Both the position numbers and the translations under genes were made by a program. From Haloarcula mannanilytica (GTDB lineage Archaea; Halobacteriota; Halobacteria; Halobacteriales; Haloarculaceae), in contig NZ_BIXZ01000010.1 in assembly GCF_005406125.1 (NCBI RefSeq), positions 1-64,000 of the forward strand: a stretch of DNA of 64,000 nt. Direction: 5' to 3'. Below, piece after piece: positions 43,273-50,513 of the stretch (position 1 is its first letter; the number at the start of each line of letters is the position of its first letter). The notes under the pieces are model-generated. The model was not told the DNA's origin, did not search any database, and saw only the letters and a program-made list of their open reading frames with translations.

Positions 43273-43758
43273 CGACTGTCCCACGCGGCGGTCTTCAAGG
43301 AACTGTTGCATCCGTTCGAGTGCTGCCTGTGCCTCCGCACGGTTCTCTTGTAAGTTCGACACGGTCGGCTCCGGGAGCCCCAATTCATCGGCCAAGAGAA
43401 CCAGCCGGTCAAGGAGCGTGATTTCTAGTCGCTCGTTGATCATCCCGATACTGATTACGTCGAGATCTCGGAGGTCGTCGTCTTCGACATCGAGGACAAA
43501 TTGATCTTTCTCCGCGAGCAGCCCCTCCATAATTGGACTGCCCTGTTCGCGCGGTTCCATATCGAGCGTCGCGAAGATAGCCTCAATCCGGTCGATCTGG
43601 TCGACCGTATCACCTTCGTGGCCGCCGAAGATGGCCCGAACCTCGTCGCTCGCTGCGGCGGCAGCAAGATCGCTATGAAGATCGAGGATTTCGATTTCGG
43701 CGTGATAGAGTTTCTGGAGTTCCCGATCGAAGAGTTCCCGCTTGGATGTGATGGACAT
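43267..43758 (-). CDS. DUF892/YciF-like ferritin-fold protein
   Basis: 163 residues, four-helix type: ELFDRELQKLYHAEIEILDLH, then helices with DQIDRIEAIFATLDM, IGMINERLEITLLDRLVLLADEL and ENRAEAQAALERMQQFLE. The pattern matches DUF892 (YciE/YciF), a stress-linked family of the ferritin superfamily; not every metal ligand can be assigned by eye. It follows the next gene on the same strand with a 5-base gap, so the two form an operon. It overlaps the GNAT-like gene's 3' end by 6 bases. Confidence 0.65.
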   Translation of the reverse strand: MSITSKRELFDRELQKLYHAEIEILDLHSDLAAAAASDEVRAIFGGHEGDTVDQIDRIEAIFATLDMEPREQGSPIMEGLLAEKDQFVLDVEDDDLRDLDVISIGMINERLEITLLDRLVLLADELGLPEPTVSNLQENRAEAQAALERMQQFLEDRRVGQSS

Positions 43759-43763
43759 CTCTA

Positions 43764-44354
43764 TCAGACCTCCTCCGAATCGTCCTCGAGCAATTGATCG
43801 CGCAGACAGTCTTGCACGACGTCGGTATCGACAGCCCCACTCTCCATCAGGAGGTAGAGGCTGCCGGCGGACATCGGCTCGTCCGAGTGGAGGTCCTCAA
43901 GGAGCTCCGGGATTCCCACATCTGTGGCTTCAATATCCAGGGATACCGAATCGACAAGCAGACCATCCCGATGGCCGGCTCGTCGAAGCGCTGCCGTGAA
44001 CAGCCGCTCAGGAACCGTCCCCTGCGACACCTGCCCGTCGCGCATCAAGGTGGCGATGCCCACCGTCCGGAGAAGAAACGCGAGGCCGTCGCGAACGCCC
44101 GCCTGGAGATCTTCATCCGCATTCTGCCACTGCTGCCCCCCATCCACTACTTCACCGAAAATTTCGCGCCACTCGTCGTCGTCCAACTCGTCGAGCAAAA
44201 TCGAAAAATCCAGCATAGAGTTGTAGACGCGCTCACGGATATCTCGCCGGCGCTGATAGCGCTGCTGCTTCGCGTGTTGTCCGTCGTACACCTTCTCACC
44301 GGTCAACCACCGACGGTCTTCGGTGGTGAGCATCGCGTTCTTGCGGCCGGTCAT
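43764..44354 (-). CDS. Hypothetical protein with basic N-terminal helix
   Basis: 196 residues. The start AMLTTEDRRWLTGEKVYDGQH followed by QQRYQRRRDIRERVYNSMLDF is a recurring N-terminal pattern in small haloarchaeal accessory proteins. The rest is acidic and helical. A GAGG-type site precedes the ATG at 44354; the inner ATG at 44333 is an alternative. Function unknown; co-transcribed with the DUF892 gene. Confidence 0.55.
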   Translation of the reverse strand: MTGRKNAMLTTEDRRWLTGEKVYDGQHAKQQRYQRRRDIRERVYNSMLDFSILLDELDDDEWREIFGEVVDGGQQWQNADEDLQAGVRDGLAFLLRTVGIATLMRDGQVSQGTVPERLFTAALRRAGHRDGLLVDSVSLDIEATDVGIPELLEDLHSDEPMSAGSLYLLMESGAVDTDVVQDCLRDQLLEDDSEEV

Positions 44355-44457
44355 ATACCCCTCGATGAGTGACAGCAGTAAAAACCCGTCCGAAAGTAAA
44401 TCGGAGATACTACACGACTAGAGAAATATTATTTACCCCGTGGCGAGATAGCCGTCT

Positions 44458-44532
44458 ATGAGTCGTATCGTGTCTCGGTTGGAACCACCTGCCACCAGCG
44501 GCACTACGGGGGTGTTCAGAAACGGTGACTGA
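44458..44532 (+). CDS. Possible 24-codon leader peptide of chrA
   Basis: ATG at 44458 opens a 24-codon frame (MSRIVSRLEPPATSG...) whose TGA overlaps the GTG start of chrA in another frame. A TATA-like AATATTATTT near 44427-44436 places transcription start about at this ATG. The transcript would begin with this peptide and chrA would be reached by coupling. It could also be non-coding leader. Confidence 0.4.
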   Translation: MSRIVSRLEPPATSGTTGVFRNGD

Positions 44533-45883
44533 CGTCGAAGCAGCCAGTGCTGTAGATGACTACAGCGGACGATCGAGCCCTGCAAAACTCGTCGAGATTG
44601 CGCGCTACTTCCTGTTCATCGGTATCGTCGGATTCGGCGGGCCACTTGTCCACATCGCCATGATGGAGGACGATCTGGTCGGTGAAGACTCACGAGGATG
44701 GACTGATGAGTCGATCTTCATGGAGGGGCTGGCGATCTGCAACATGCTCCCCGGACCGGCGTCGACGCAGCTCGGCATCTTCATGGGGTGGATTCGCGCC
44801 GGTAATCCGGGAGCGATCGTCGCCGGCTTCTTCTTTATGCTCCCGACGTTCATCCTCGTGGTCTTCTTCTCGTGGCTGTACTTCGCGTATCAGACATTGC
44901 CAGCTGTCGAAGCCGCCTTCTACGGAATCAATCCGGTCGTCATCGGACTCATCGTCGGTGCCGCCTACTCGATGGCTCAGAGCGCCCTTGCTGACGGGCA
45001 GTCACACGCCGAGTTTGACATCGGGTCGGATACCTGGTCGGTGGACTTCCTGCTGGTAGCACTACTGGTTGCCGCGACCGTCGCGACAGCCACACTGAAT
45101 CCGAACCCCGTCCTCGAGTTCATTGTTGCTGGACTCATCGCTGTCGCGCTCTATCGGTCGGACTGGGTGCGGGCGAATGTGAAACGAATCGCCGCTGCCG
45201 GCGTCGTAACAGCCATCGTCGGTGGCCTGTACGCGCTCCGAAATCGCGTACTCGACCTGGTAGGCCCTCGAGTTCGGGCGGCGATCGAGGCCAGTCCGCT
45301 CTGGGGACTCGCGCTCGGTCTCTGGGCGAATCCGTGGGTGAAGCTGTTCCTGTTTATGATCTATACAGGGTCATTCATCTACGGTGGCGGACTCGTCCTC
45401 ATCCCGTTCATCGAAAAGTACGTCGTCAACGAGTTCGCGTGGTTGACTGCACGGGAGTTCGTCGACGGCATCGCCATCGGCCAGCTATCCCCCGGTCCCG
45501 TCGTGATGACGACGGCGTTTGTCGGCTACAAGTTGTTGCTAGACGTTTCCGGCGGTGTCGTGTGGATTGCGATTCTCGGAGCGCTGGTCGCCACGATTGG
45601 CGCGTTCGGCCCATCCTTCGTTTTCATCATGGGCTTCTTCCCGTATTTTGCGCGAGTCCGAGAGAACGACATCATTCAGACGGCGCTAACGGGTGTCAAC
45701 GCTGCTGTCGTCGGTGCGATCCTCGGCGCGACCGTCACACTCGCGGCAGAGTCGTTCGTCGACGTCTTCACCGTCGCCCTCGCCGTCGTGACGTTCGGGC
45801 TGTTCGTCCGCGGGACGCACGCCGCATACCTGATTCTCGGCGGCGGCGGAGTCGGCATGACATGGTACTTCCTCGTCCTATGA
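44525..45883 (+). CDS. chrA: CHR-family chromate transporter
   Basis: 452 residues with two homologous halves, as in long-chain ChrA. First half: ARYFLFIGIVGFGGPLVHIAMM and ICNMLPGPASTQLGIFMGW. Second half: IYGGGLVLIPFIEKYVVNEFAW and GIAIGQLSPGPVVMTTAFVGYKLL. These G-F-G-G-P and L-P-G-P motifs are diagnostic. About ten to twelve membrane helices are apparent. ChrA exports chromate; some members may move other anions. The GTG at 44525 is used. It is followed 64 bases later by an MFS gene in the same direction, probably one cargo unit. Confidence 0.85.
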   Translation: MTDVEAASAVDDYSGRSSPAKLVEIARYFLFIGIVGFGGPLVHIAMMEDDLVGEDSRGWTDESIFMEGLAICNMLPGPASTQLGIFMGWIRAGNPGAIVAGFFFMLPTFILVVFFSWLYFAYQTLPAVEAAFYGINPVVIGLIVGAAYSMAQSALADGQSHAEFDIGSDTWSVDFLLVALLVAATVATATLNPNPVLEFIVAGLIAVALYRSDWVRANVKRIAAAGVVTAIVGGLYALRNRVLDLVGPRVRAAIEASPLWGLALGLWANPWVKLFLFMIYTGSFIYGGGLVLIPFIEKYVVNEFAWLTAREFVDGIAIGQLSPGPVVMTTAFVGYKLLLDVSGGVVWIAILGALVATIGAFGPSFVFIMGFFPYFARVRENDIIQTALTGVNAAVVGAILGATVTLAAESFVDVFTVALAVVTFGLFVRGTHAAYLILGGGGVGMTWYFLVL

Positions 45884-45947
45884 GTCAGGCACCGCCAATC
45901 AGGTACGGAAACGCAAGCACGCAATTGAGTTCAGCAGGATTCCGAGT

Positions 45948-47312
45948 ATGAGTCAGGAGCAAGTCACGGTTGAGACGGACGAATCGGGACCGCTAGACAC
46001 ATTCCGGCAGTTCTTCGCGTTGAAGCGAGACGTACTGGTGCTGTCGCTGGCGATGTTCGCCTTTAGTCTCGGTTTCCAGATGACTAGTCGGTTTCTCCCC
46101 AAGTACATGGTCGCGCTTGGCGCATCTGGGTTCGTGGTCGGTCTGTTCGGGACTGTCGGGAACATCATTTCAGCTGTGTTTCCGTATCCGGGCGGGGCTA
46201 TTTCGGACCGCATCGGATCCCGCTACGCACTGACCCTCTTCGGGTTGATTTCGACGCTCGGCTTCGGTGTCTGGTTGGTCGCGCCGAATCTCGGAGCGTT
46301 CGCCGTCGCCGGCGTGACGATCCAGCCGTGGATCTGGATCTTCGTCGGCCTGCTGCTTGCGCAGGGGTGGAAGTCATTCGGACTCGGAGCGACGTTTGCA
46401 GTCGTCAAGCAGGCGACCGACCCCTCACAGCTGGCCGCAGGCTTCGCCAGTACGGAGACATTCCGCCGGACGGCGTTCCTCATCGGGCCGGTGCTTGCGG
46501 CCGTCCTCATCGGCTTCCATCCGGACTTCACAGTGAGCTTCCAGTACGTGCTCGCGGTAGCGGTCGTCTTCGGTATCGTCGGAACGGTCGCCCAGCACCT
46601 CCTTTACGATGCCAGTGAGGACTCCCTCGGTAATTCGTTCGAGGGGGTCGCCCAGATCAGACACGACCTGCGGAATATGCCTGCCCCACTCCGTCCACTG
46701 TTGGTCGGAGATACGCTCGTCCGGTTCGCTAACGGGATGGTGTACGTCTTCTTCGTGCTGGTGATCACCCAGTTCTACCAGGTCGGCTTCGAGACGACTG
46801 TTTCGCTGGCTAGCTTCTCGTATGCGATCGATCTCTCACCAGAGGCATTCTTCGGGTATCTGCTGGGTGTGGAGATGCTGATCGCGCTGTTGATCATGGC
46901 GCCAGCAGCGAAAATCGCTGAGCGGGTCGGCCTCAAGCCGATTGTCGCGCTGGGGTTCGCAGTGTACGCGTTGTTTCCGGTCGTCCTAATCGGCGGGCCA
47001 GAGGTCCTTGCTCCGGTGATGCCGCTGCAGTGGGCGATGGTCCTCATTTTCGCGTTCTCCGGGCTGCGGTTCGCGGGGCTGCCCTCCCACAAAGCGTTGA
47101 TCGTCGGCCCTGCTGAAGCTGGCGCCGCCGGACGCGTCACCGGGACCTACTATCTCCTCAGGAACACCGTCGTCATTCCGAGTGCTGCGCTGGGCGGCTA
47201 CCTGTGGGAGTTCGTCAGTCCGGAAATTGCATTCACGATCGCAGCAGCTATCGGCGTCGTCGGAACGGGGTATTTCCTCGCCTTTGGGAAAGAGTTCGAA
47301 GCCTACGTCTGA
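45948..47312 (+). CDS. MFS transporter
   Basis: 454 residues with about twelve membrane helices. After the second segment, GAISDRIGSRYALTLFG is the MFS motif A (G-x-x-S-D-R-x-G-x-R), and AKIAERVGLKPIVALGF is the related loop in the second half. Substrate cannot be told. Location behind chrA suggests export of a toxic ion or drug as a joint resistance cargo. No regulator is adjacent. Confidence 0.8.
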   Translation: MSQEQVTVETDESGPLDTFRQFFALKRDVLVLSLAMFAFSLGFQMTSRFLPKYMVALGASGFVVGLFGTVGNIISAVFPYPGGAISDRIGSRYALTLFGLISTLGFGVWLVAPNLGAFAVAGVTIQPWIWIFVGLLLAQGWKSFGLGATFAVVKQATDPSQLAAGFASTETFRRTAFLIGPVLAAVLIGFHPDFTVSFQYVLAVAVVFGIVGTVAQHLLYDASEDSLGNSFEGVAQIRHDLRNMPAPLRPLLVGDTLVRFANGMVYVFFVLVITQFYQVGFETTVSLASFSYAIDLSPEAFFGYLLGVEMLIALLIMAPAAKIAERVGLKPIVALGFAVYALFPVVLIGGPEVLAPVMPLQWAMVLIFAFSGLRFAGLPSHKALIVGPAEAGAAGRVTGTYYLLRNTVVIPSAALGGYLWEFVSPEIAFTIAAAIGVVGTGYFLAFGKEFEAYV

Positions 47313-47366
47313 ACTCGTCTTGTCTTCTTCTCAACTGTGAGTGAAAACCAGACATCGGGAAGACGT

Positions 47367-47406
47367 TTAACCAACAGAGCGGTGGTTTCATCGATATGTT
47401 GGTTAA
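47367..47406 (+). repeat. Dispersed inverted repeat, copy 4
   Basis: TTAACCAACA (47367-47376) and TGTTGGTTAA (47397-47406), perfect arms, 20-base spacer (the shortest). It stands 15 bases before the stem-loop leader at 47422 and can be read with it as one module. Confidence 0.9.
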
Positions 47407-47421
47407 CGTGGTGTTGTTTTT

Positions 47422-47447
47422 GCGCCCGGGAGAGGGGCGCAGGGCGC
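47422..47447 (+). promoter_or_regulatory. Stem-loop leader element, copy 10 (two alternative pairings)
   Basis: After GTTTTT, GCGCCC (47422-47427) can pair perfectly with GGGCGC at 47435-47440 or at 47442-47447. The outer form has a 14-base loop with GAGAGGGGCG. A GAGGTGACTGCG site precedes the ATG at 47499. Confidence 0.75.
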
Positions 47448-47498
47448 GAGACGAGGCAGGCGGCCGTCGATGAGCGTTCCTGCGTCGAGGTGACTGCG

Positions 47499-47693
47499 AT
47501 GAAAGACCCAGAGTCCAGAACCATCTTCGCCGGCGTCGATGGACGTACCGACACCGAACTACCAGAGTGGTACCGAGAGCGACACGGGGATGCAGACCCT
47601 GTGACCTTCGCCGAGGCGATTCGCGATCTTCCGCAGGCCGTCGGCAGGTTGAGAGTTTATAACGCATTACGGAGGAACCGCGGAGGGAGGTGA
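47499..47693 (+). pseudogene. Truncated paralogue of the 48870 gene N-terminus
   Basis: 64 codons. MKDPESRTIFAGVDGRTDTEL and the next 25 residues closely match the first 50 residues of the gene at 48870 (MKDPETATVFAGLDGRTDTEL). After AIRDLPQAV the similarity stops and the frame ends in a basic tail. The start, ribosome-binding site and leader are intact, so a short peptide may still be made. The loss of the remaining 330 residues coincides with the HNH endonuclease gene just downstream, which suggests disruption by that gene. Confidence 0.65.
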
Positions 47694-47700
47694 CGGAGCT

Positions 47701-48528
47701 TTGACCGACCATATTTGTGACTACTGTGGCGAGTCGTTTGCAACCTCCAACGAATTGGGCGGCCACGTAACCGCTGCCCATCGTCGCGACCAGATCGTAA
47801 CGGACGCAGACCTAATTCTCGACGATATTCGGCGTGTTGCAGACGAATTAGGAAAGCCGCCGACAGCGAAGGAGATGAGCGAGCATGGTGAATACTCCCA
47901 GCGCGTCTGCCAGAACAAATTCGGGAGTTGGAATGAGGCGCTTCATGAGGCTGGCTACGTTCCAAATCGGAAATTCCGACTCACTGATCAGGATCTACTG
48001 GATGAAATCGACCGCCTTGCAGAGAAGTTCGGTCGCCCACCATCGAGCGGTGAAATTAATCAAGTGGGAAAGTATCACAAGTGTACGTATCTCGAACGAT
48101 TCGGCGGGTGGGAAGAGGCACTCAACGAAGCAGGCTATCTGCAACCGAGATCGTATCAAGACTCCACGGAGATCCCCTACGGACCGAATTGGCTTGAGCA
48201 GCGGCAACGAGCCTTAGAACGGGATGACTTCGAGTGTCAAACGCCCTGGTGCGATGTAACCCAAATAGAGCATCAAGATCAGGTCGGGAAGGAACTCTAC
48301 GTTCATCACATTATTCCGCGGAACTTTTTCTACGGGTCGGACGACCAGTTCGACTACCAGCAGGCCAATGCCCTCTCAAATCTGGTGACTGTCTGTGCGA
48401 AACACCATCTAGTGTGGGAGGCTGTCGCTCCACAGCGATTAGATGTGCTAGCCTACGAGAGACAACCTAGGGCGAGCGCCCCCGCGGATCGCGTTTCTCT
48501 ACCCCCAGAGGGAGGTGAGGGGGACTGA
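47701..48528 (+). CDS. HNH homing-type endonuclease with zinc finger and two HNH-associated repeats
   Basis: 275 residues. An N-terminal C2H2-like finger (CDYCGESFATSNELGGHVTAAH) is followed by two copies of the roughly 55-residue homing-endonuclease-associated repeat (IRRVADELGKPPTAKEMSEHG... FGSWNEALHEAGY and IDRLAEKFGRPPSSGEINQVG... FGGWEEALNEAGY). An HNH nuclease core comes last (YVHHIIPRNFFYG... NLVTVCAKHH). The TTG start follows a GGAGGTGA site overlapping the upstream stop. Such enzymes cut specific sites and spread themselves. The 3' end also forms stem-loop leader copy 11. Confidence 0.8.
   Translation: MTDHICDYCGESFATSNELGGHVTAAHRRDQIVTDADLILDDIRRVADELGKPPTAKEMSEHGEYSQRVCQNKFGSWNEALHEAGYVPNRKFRLTDQDLLDEIDRLAEKFGRPPSSGEINQVGKYHKCTYLERFGGWEEALNEAGYLQPRSYQDSTEIPYGPNWLEQRQRALERDDFECQTPWCDVTQIEHQDQVGKELYVHHIIPRNFFYGSDDQFDYQQANALSNLVTVCAKHHLVWEAVAPQRLDVLAYERQPRASAPADRVSLPPEGGEGD
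48502..48523 (+). promoter_or_regulatory. Stem-loop leader element, copy 11 (inside the upstream CDS end)
   Basis: CCCCC (48502-48506) pairs with GGGGG (48519-48523) around AGAGGGAGGTGA. It overlaps the last codons of the HNH gene (LPPEGGEGD) and comes 22 bases before the ATG at 48546. Confidence 0.6.
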
Positions 48529-48545
48529 CTCCCCTCGTGGTCGCT

Positions 48546-48794
48546 ATGGAAGACATTGAGCCCCATACAGACGAGGATATCCCGATTCCAGAGCGAGACG
48601 CAGTAACGCCGAATGAGCGACTCCACTGGCACCTCACAAACGCTCTCGTGAGCGCTGAATCTCCAGAGACGACAGCGCATCTCCGAGAAGCGCTCTCAGT
48701 GTACCAAGACCTCCCGCCGACGCCCCTCGTCGAGTGTCCGCTCTGTGGAAAAGTCGGGCTTCCGGAGCGGATTCGTACCCACGAGTGCCAGTAG
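48546..48794 (+). CDS. Small hypothetical protein with C-terminal C2H2-like finger
   Basis: 82 residues. Helical N-terminal two thirds (NERLHWHLTNALVSAE), then CPLCGKVGLPERIRTHEC, a probable zinc finger at the C-terminus. ATG 48546 is used; a GTG at 48537 would add three residues. Function unknown. A single-gene cassette between two leaders. Confidence 0.6.
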   Translation: MEDIEPHTDEDIPIPERDAVTPNERLHWHLTNALVSAESPETTAHLREALSVYQDLPPTPLVECPLCGKVGLPERIRTHECQ

Positions 48795-48813
48795 CCGCTG
48801 TAGCGTCGTTTTT

Positions 48814-48837
48814 TGCGCCATAATGGGTGGAGGCGCA
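48814..48837 (+). promoter_or_regulatory. Stem-loop leader element, copy 12
   Basis: After GTTTTT, TGCGCC (48814-48819) pairs with GGCGCA (48832-48837) around ATAATGGGTGGA. A GGAGGATG site and the ATG at 48870 follow. Confidence 0.8.
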
Positions 48838-48869
48838 GATCAGAACGCATCGCGCCTTCGGAGGATGTT

Positions 48870-50027
48870 ATGAAAGACCCAGAGACAGCGACGGTCTTCG
48901 CAGGACTCGATGGGAGAACTGACACCGAACTACCCGAGTGGTACGCCGAGCAACATGGCGAACCCGATCCGATCAGCTTCAGTGCGGCGATTCGAGAGCT
49001 TCCACAGGCAGTCGACACGGCAGTCGCGTATCGCAATCCATACACCGACGAGTGGGTCGAGACGGAGCGGTTCAACGCAATCGTCGAGCCGTCCCGGTTA
49101 CAAGCAGAAGCAGGCGGCGACACCGGGACGGAGTCACTATTTCACATCCCGACTGACTCGTACTCGATCATCAACCCGGTCGACGTCTACGGGCCGCTGG
49201 AGGAGGTCCTCCGCGAGGAGACCATCGACGGAACGTCGCTGGGTGACGTGATGTTCGGCGAAATCCGGCGTTACCGGGGTGGCGGCGAGGTCCACATGGA
49301 TATCATGTTCGACGGCCTCGAGGTGCGCCTCCCCGGCCGGTCGGACCCGATCACGATGGGCGTCACGTCGGGCTACGACTTCTTCGGCGAGCACGCGGTC
49401 TACGTCGAGGGCTTCGCTCAGGACGGCTACTGTTTGAACACGATGCGCTCGCTCACCGACAAGGAGGTCATCAAGCACGTCGGCGACGTGCGGAACTTCC
49501 GAACCTGGTGGGAGGAGCTCCTCGCACAGGTCGAACTCGTCGCCGACGACCTCTTCGAGTTCATCCGGGACGCCCAGGACATCGACCTCGACTTCTCGGA
49601 GCTTCCGTTCACCGTCACGGAGTTCTACACCCTGCTGGGCTTCCCGGACTACCTGGCCGAACGCGCCGCGAGCGATGCGGAGGCCAACGCAGCCTCTCCC
49701 GTCGAGATCGACATGTGGACGCTGCATTCCGGCGCGACGTACGCGCTGACCCACTTCTTCCAGGGCAAGGAAGGCGCGTCGCTGGACGGCTACGTCCGGA
49801 CGGCCAACGACATTCTGTTCAATCCGGAGGGCACCATCAAGCGCGTCGAACGGGCCTATGAAGAGCAGCTGGAGGCGGACGGCGACAACGGGACACAGGC
49901 GTCTCTCGCCGGCGAACGGGCGCTCGCGAGCATCGAGCGGGTCAGCGACGACCTACAGGAGAAGGTCGATCAGTTCGAGGAGCGCGAGGATGCACTCCGC
50001 GAGCGGTTCCAAGAGGCGATGGCCTGA
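48870..50027 (+). CDS. Hypothetical plasmid-type protein (DUF932-like)
   Basis: 385 residues. After the MKDPETATVFAGLDGRT start come VAYRNPYTDEWVETERFNAIV, then SYSIINPVDVYGPLEEVLREE and an RRYRGGGEVHMDIMFDG strand pair. This is reminiscent of DUF932 plasmid/phage proteins, but I cannot confirm the family. The C-terminal 60 residues are coiled-coil-like (RVSDDLQEKVDQFEEREDALRERFQ). The start is fixed by a GGAGG site two bases before the ATG and by the leader. A truncated paralogue lies 1.4 kb upstream. Confidence 0.6.
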   Translation: MKDPETATVFAGLDGRTDTELPEWYAEQHGEPDPISFSAAIRELPQAVDTAVAYRNPYTDEWVETERFNAIVEPSRLQAEAGGDTGTESLFHIPTDSYSIINPVDVYGPLEEVLREETIDGTSLGDVMFGEIRRYRGGGEVHMDIMFDGLEVRLPGRSDPITMGVTSGYDFFGEHAVYVEGFAQDGYCLNTMRSLTDKEVIKHVGDVRNFRTWWEELLAQVELVADDLFEFIRDAQDIDLDFSELPFTVTEFYTLLGFPDYLAERAASDAEANAASPVEIDMWTLHSGATYALTHFFQGKEGASLDGYVRTANDILFNPEGTIKRVERAYEEQLEADGDNGTQASLAGERALASIERVSDDLQEKVDQFEEREDALRERFQEAMA

Positions 50028-50066
50028 AGCCGCGACGATGAGCTAGTCGTCTGGTCTGTTTTCTCT

Positions 50067-50084
50067 CCCTCAAGAGGTGGAGGG
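50067..50084 (+). promoter_or_regulatory. Stem-loop leader element, copy 13 (compact)
   Basis: After GTTTTC, CCCT (50067-50070) pairs with AGGG (50081-50084) around CAAGAGGTGG. The loop's GAGGTG is about 15 bases before the ATG at 50093, so here the loop may itself be the ribosome-binding site. Confidence 0.6.
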
Positions 50085-50092
50085 CGATCAAG

Positions 50093-50314
50093 ATGGAGAA
50101 CTCCACGGACAGCGATGGGAGTGACGACAACTTCCCACCCGAGAAGCGCCTTGAAGCACCGAATTATCGACTAATCGAGGCCGGAATCGCGACGATCCCC
50201 GACATGGAGACACTCCGAGAGTGCGTTGCGTACGAGAACGCACACCAGAACCGGACCCAGATTTTGCGTCGCCTCCAGTGGAAAGCCGAAGAGTTGCGTG
50301 AGAGTGAGGAGTAG
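50093..50314 (+). CDS. Small hypothetical protein
   Basis: 73 residues. Acidic start, then helical (YRLIEAGIATIPDMETLRECVAYENAHQNRTQILRRLQWKAEELR). No recognised domain. It has one compact leader upstream and is followed 9 bases later by inverted-repeat copy 5. Confidence 0.55.
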   Translation: MENSTDSDGSDDNFPPEKRLEAPNYRLIEAGIATIPDMETLRECVAYENAHQNRTQILRRLQWKAEELRESEE

Positions 50315-50323
50315 CGACCTGTC

Positions 50324-50365
50324 TTAACCAACTGTCGGAGCAAGGCACCATCCTGTGTTGGTTAA
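50324..50365 (+). repeat. Dispersed inverted repeat, copy 5
   Basis: TTAACCAACT (50324-50333) and TGTTGGTTAA (50356-50365); one mismatch at the inner edge, 22-base spacer. It is followed 24 bases later by stem-loop leader copy 14. Confidence 0.85.
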
Positions 50366-50389
50366 CGTCGAGTAGATCCCGTTTTTCGG

Positions 50390-50410
50390 GCCCCGGAAGG
50401 GGCGCGGGGC
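50390..50410 (+). promoter_or_regulatory. Stem-loop leader element, copy 14 (two alternative pairings)
   Basis: After GTTTTTCGG, GCCCC (50390-50394) can pair with GGGGC at 50399-50403 or at 50406-50410. The ATG of the HNH gene is 103 bases away, by far the longest gap of the family, so the leader's original gene may have been displaced. Confidence 0.7.
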
Positions 50411-50513
50411 GGCCAGCAGCGGCCTCGCGAGGTCAGTCGTTACAGAGACACGAGCACTGACATTCAAATACCAAGCCGGGACCAAACTGAGTGACTCAAT
50501 CACCTCACAAATC

